From Anoplopoma fimbria (Eukaryota; Chordata; Actinopteri; Perciformes; Anoplopomatidae): a DNA stretch of 64,000 nucleotides. Below the pieces are notes generated by a model. It searched no databases, was not told where the DNA came from, and was given only the letters and a program-made list of their open reading frames with translations. This document shows positions 62,945-64,000 of the stretch, in pieces. Where the stretch lies: the NCBI RefSeq assembly GCF_027596085.1, contig NC_072467.1, positions 26,695,734-26,759,733 on the forward strand. The letters are read 5' to 3'. Within the stretch, counting starts at the first letter, position 1. Each line of letters opens with the position of its first letter. The position numbers and the translations under genes were made by a program.

Positions 62945-64000
62945 GTGAGTGTGCCTCTGTGATAAATAATGTACATGTGGTGTTTTATGTAATGTTCAGC
63001 CCTCCAGCACAGTTTATAAATGGAAAGGCACACTGTCAGCAGCATCAACTCACATACTGTATGTTTTCTGTCCGACACAGATGGCAGCGTATTGAGATGC
63101 TGTGACTTGTAATTGTGAAATCTTTTCTTCTTTTTTACTCGTTTTGTGAAAACTTGTGGATTTGTAACTTTTATATTTTTTTCCAATGTATTACACAACG
63201 AGCGATGAATCCTGATATGCAGAAATAAGAGATAACGCTGAGGCATCAGAGTTACTAATTGGGCTAAAGGCTCCAAACTCTTATTTCAGATATAAGTAGA
63301 CAAAAGCTCCTGGGGACAGTTGATTTTGAAGTGTTTCTGGCAGATATTCAGTTCTAGCTAGTGAGAACTTTAACATTAGTTTTTATGATTTGGTCTAAAA
63401 CTTTAGCTGACTCATTTTAAGACTACAACACTTTAGAAAGGTCTAAAACATGCACCTGATGGCTACTACATTATGCTAACAGACTTTGGTAAAAAGTTAA
63501 CACCACGATATTTGTAGAAGACACAAGGAAGAAATGAAGATTGATCTTTCATTGCAAGGTTTAGAGCTAGTATACATTACCATAAAATAGGTTCTTTCCA
63601 AATGTACTGCACATTTTAACTGCAATTTCGAATGAAATAGGCAAAATAAATTCTAAATGGATGCTTGTTTCCTTTCACTTAAGTTATGCGATTTTTAGGA
63701 GCTGGTAAATCAAGAAAAGCAGTAGGTAGCATCCATTCTCCAATCGGGAAACCATTAAACCATTGCAGAGAAAATGGATAATTTCCTAGCCATTTGTTTT
63801 TATTCGAGGGAACCAGTCCAATGATAACTTTCGGGATGGCCCCAAAAATTTGCGTCATCCTTGCAGCACTTAAAAAGACGGGACTTCTAGCTGGGAGCGG
63901 TCTCTACACATGTTAAATGAAGAGTTTTTGTTTTGTTTTCAGCGATGGCAAACCAGAGTTAATGCTCCGTTCTGACTGACTGATTGATGATTGATTCTTT
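62945..64000 (+). other. Start of intron after the 936-nt exon
   Basis: Begins with a consensus gtgagt donor. I looked for the next family exon, which begins MYIQTTTLTVS in mammals, and did not find it in the remaining 1,056 bases. AT-rich, with no recognisable repeat. Confidence 0.85.

Noticed and set aside
62023..63105. 360-codon open frame overlapping the 7TM exon
   Set aside because: A shifted frame of the GC-rich receptor exon; no family features, rich in His/Arg/Leu from codon bias.

Overview
The window is a piece of a ray-finned fish genome, most likely a percomorph teleost. The evidence is a vertebrate gene with GC-rich exons in AT-rich introns, at least nine long (TG)n/(CA)n arrays, a tRNA-derived SINE ending in (TAATG)n, small Tc1-like and hAT-like elements with intact target-site duplications, and dispersed repeats typical of fish.

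One protein-coding gene is visible, on the + strand: a group III metabotropic glutamate receptor, best matched to mGluR8 (grm8; a or b copy not decidable here). Seven consecutive internal exons were placed to the base by splice signals and by phase: 1855-2071, 29303-29438, 32248-32402, 32489-32626, 45555-45755, 60078-60217 and 62009-62944. They join in one frame into 1,923 nt (641 codons). This covers most of the glutamate-binding Venus flytrap, the cysteine-rich domain and transmembrane helices 1-6. The signal peptide and first part of lobe 1 lie before the window. TM7 and the C-tail lie after it. Introns are 27.2 kb, 2.8 kb, 86 bp, 12.9 kb, 14.3 kb and 1.8 kb.

The rest is intronic. Its main component is a roughly 450-570 bp interspersed repeat present in about eleven copies in both orientations, called here the CT repeat. 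Its central ~215 bp is almost invariant between copies while the ends have diverged. Ten copies carry a 14-bp block resembling the CTCF core motif; GC-box, YY1-like and CRE/CCAAT-like motifs also recur. Other content: a 20-bp minisatellite (3471-4114), two 21-bp-based minisatellites (43069-43745, 51421-51840), large pyrimidine-rich tracts around the exons at 29-33 kb, a 586-bp hAT-like element with 8-bp target duplications (39619-40204), two near-identical Tc1-like MITEs bracketing a passenger segment at a single TA site (5680-6318), and a SINE nested in another repeat (18607-18893). I saw no second gene, no structural RNA gene, no CRISPR array and no viral gene.

The points most worth following up are the CTCF-like motif carried by a repeat family inside one long neuronal gene, the inverted pair of CT repeats at 15.0 and 16.4 kb (a potential long intronic dsRNA), the composite MITE insertion, and two substitutions in the receptor's helical domain at positions otherwise conserved in group III receptors.
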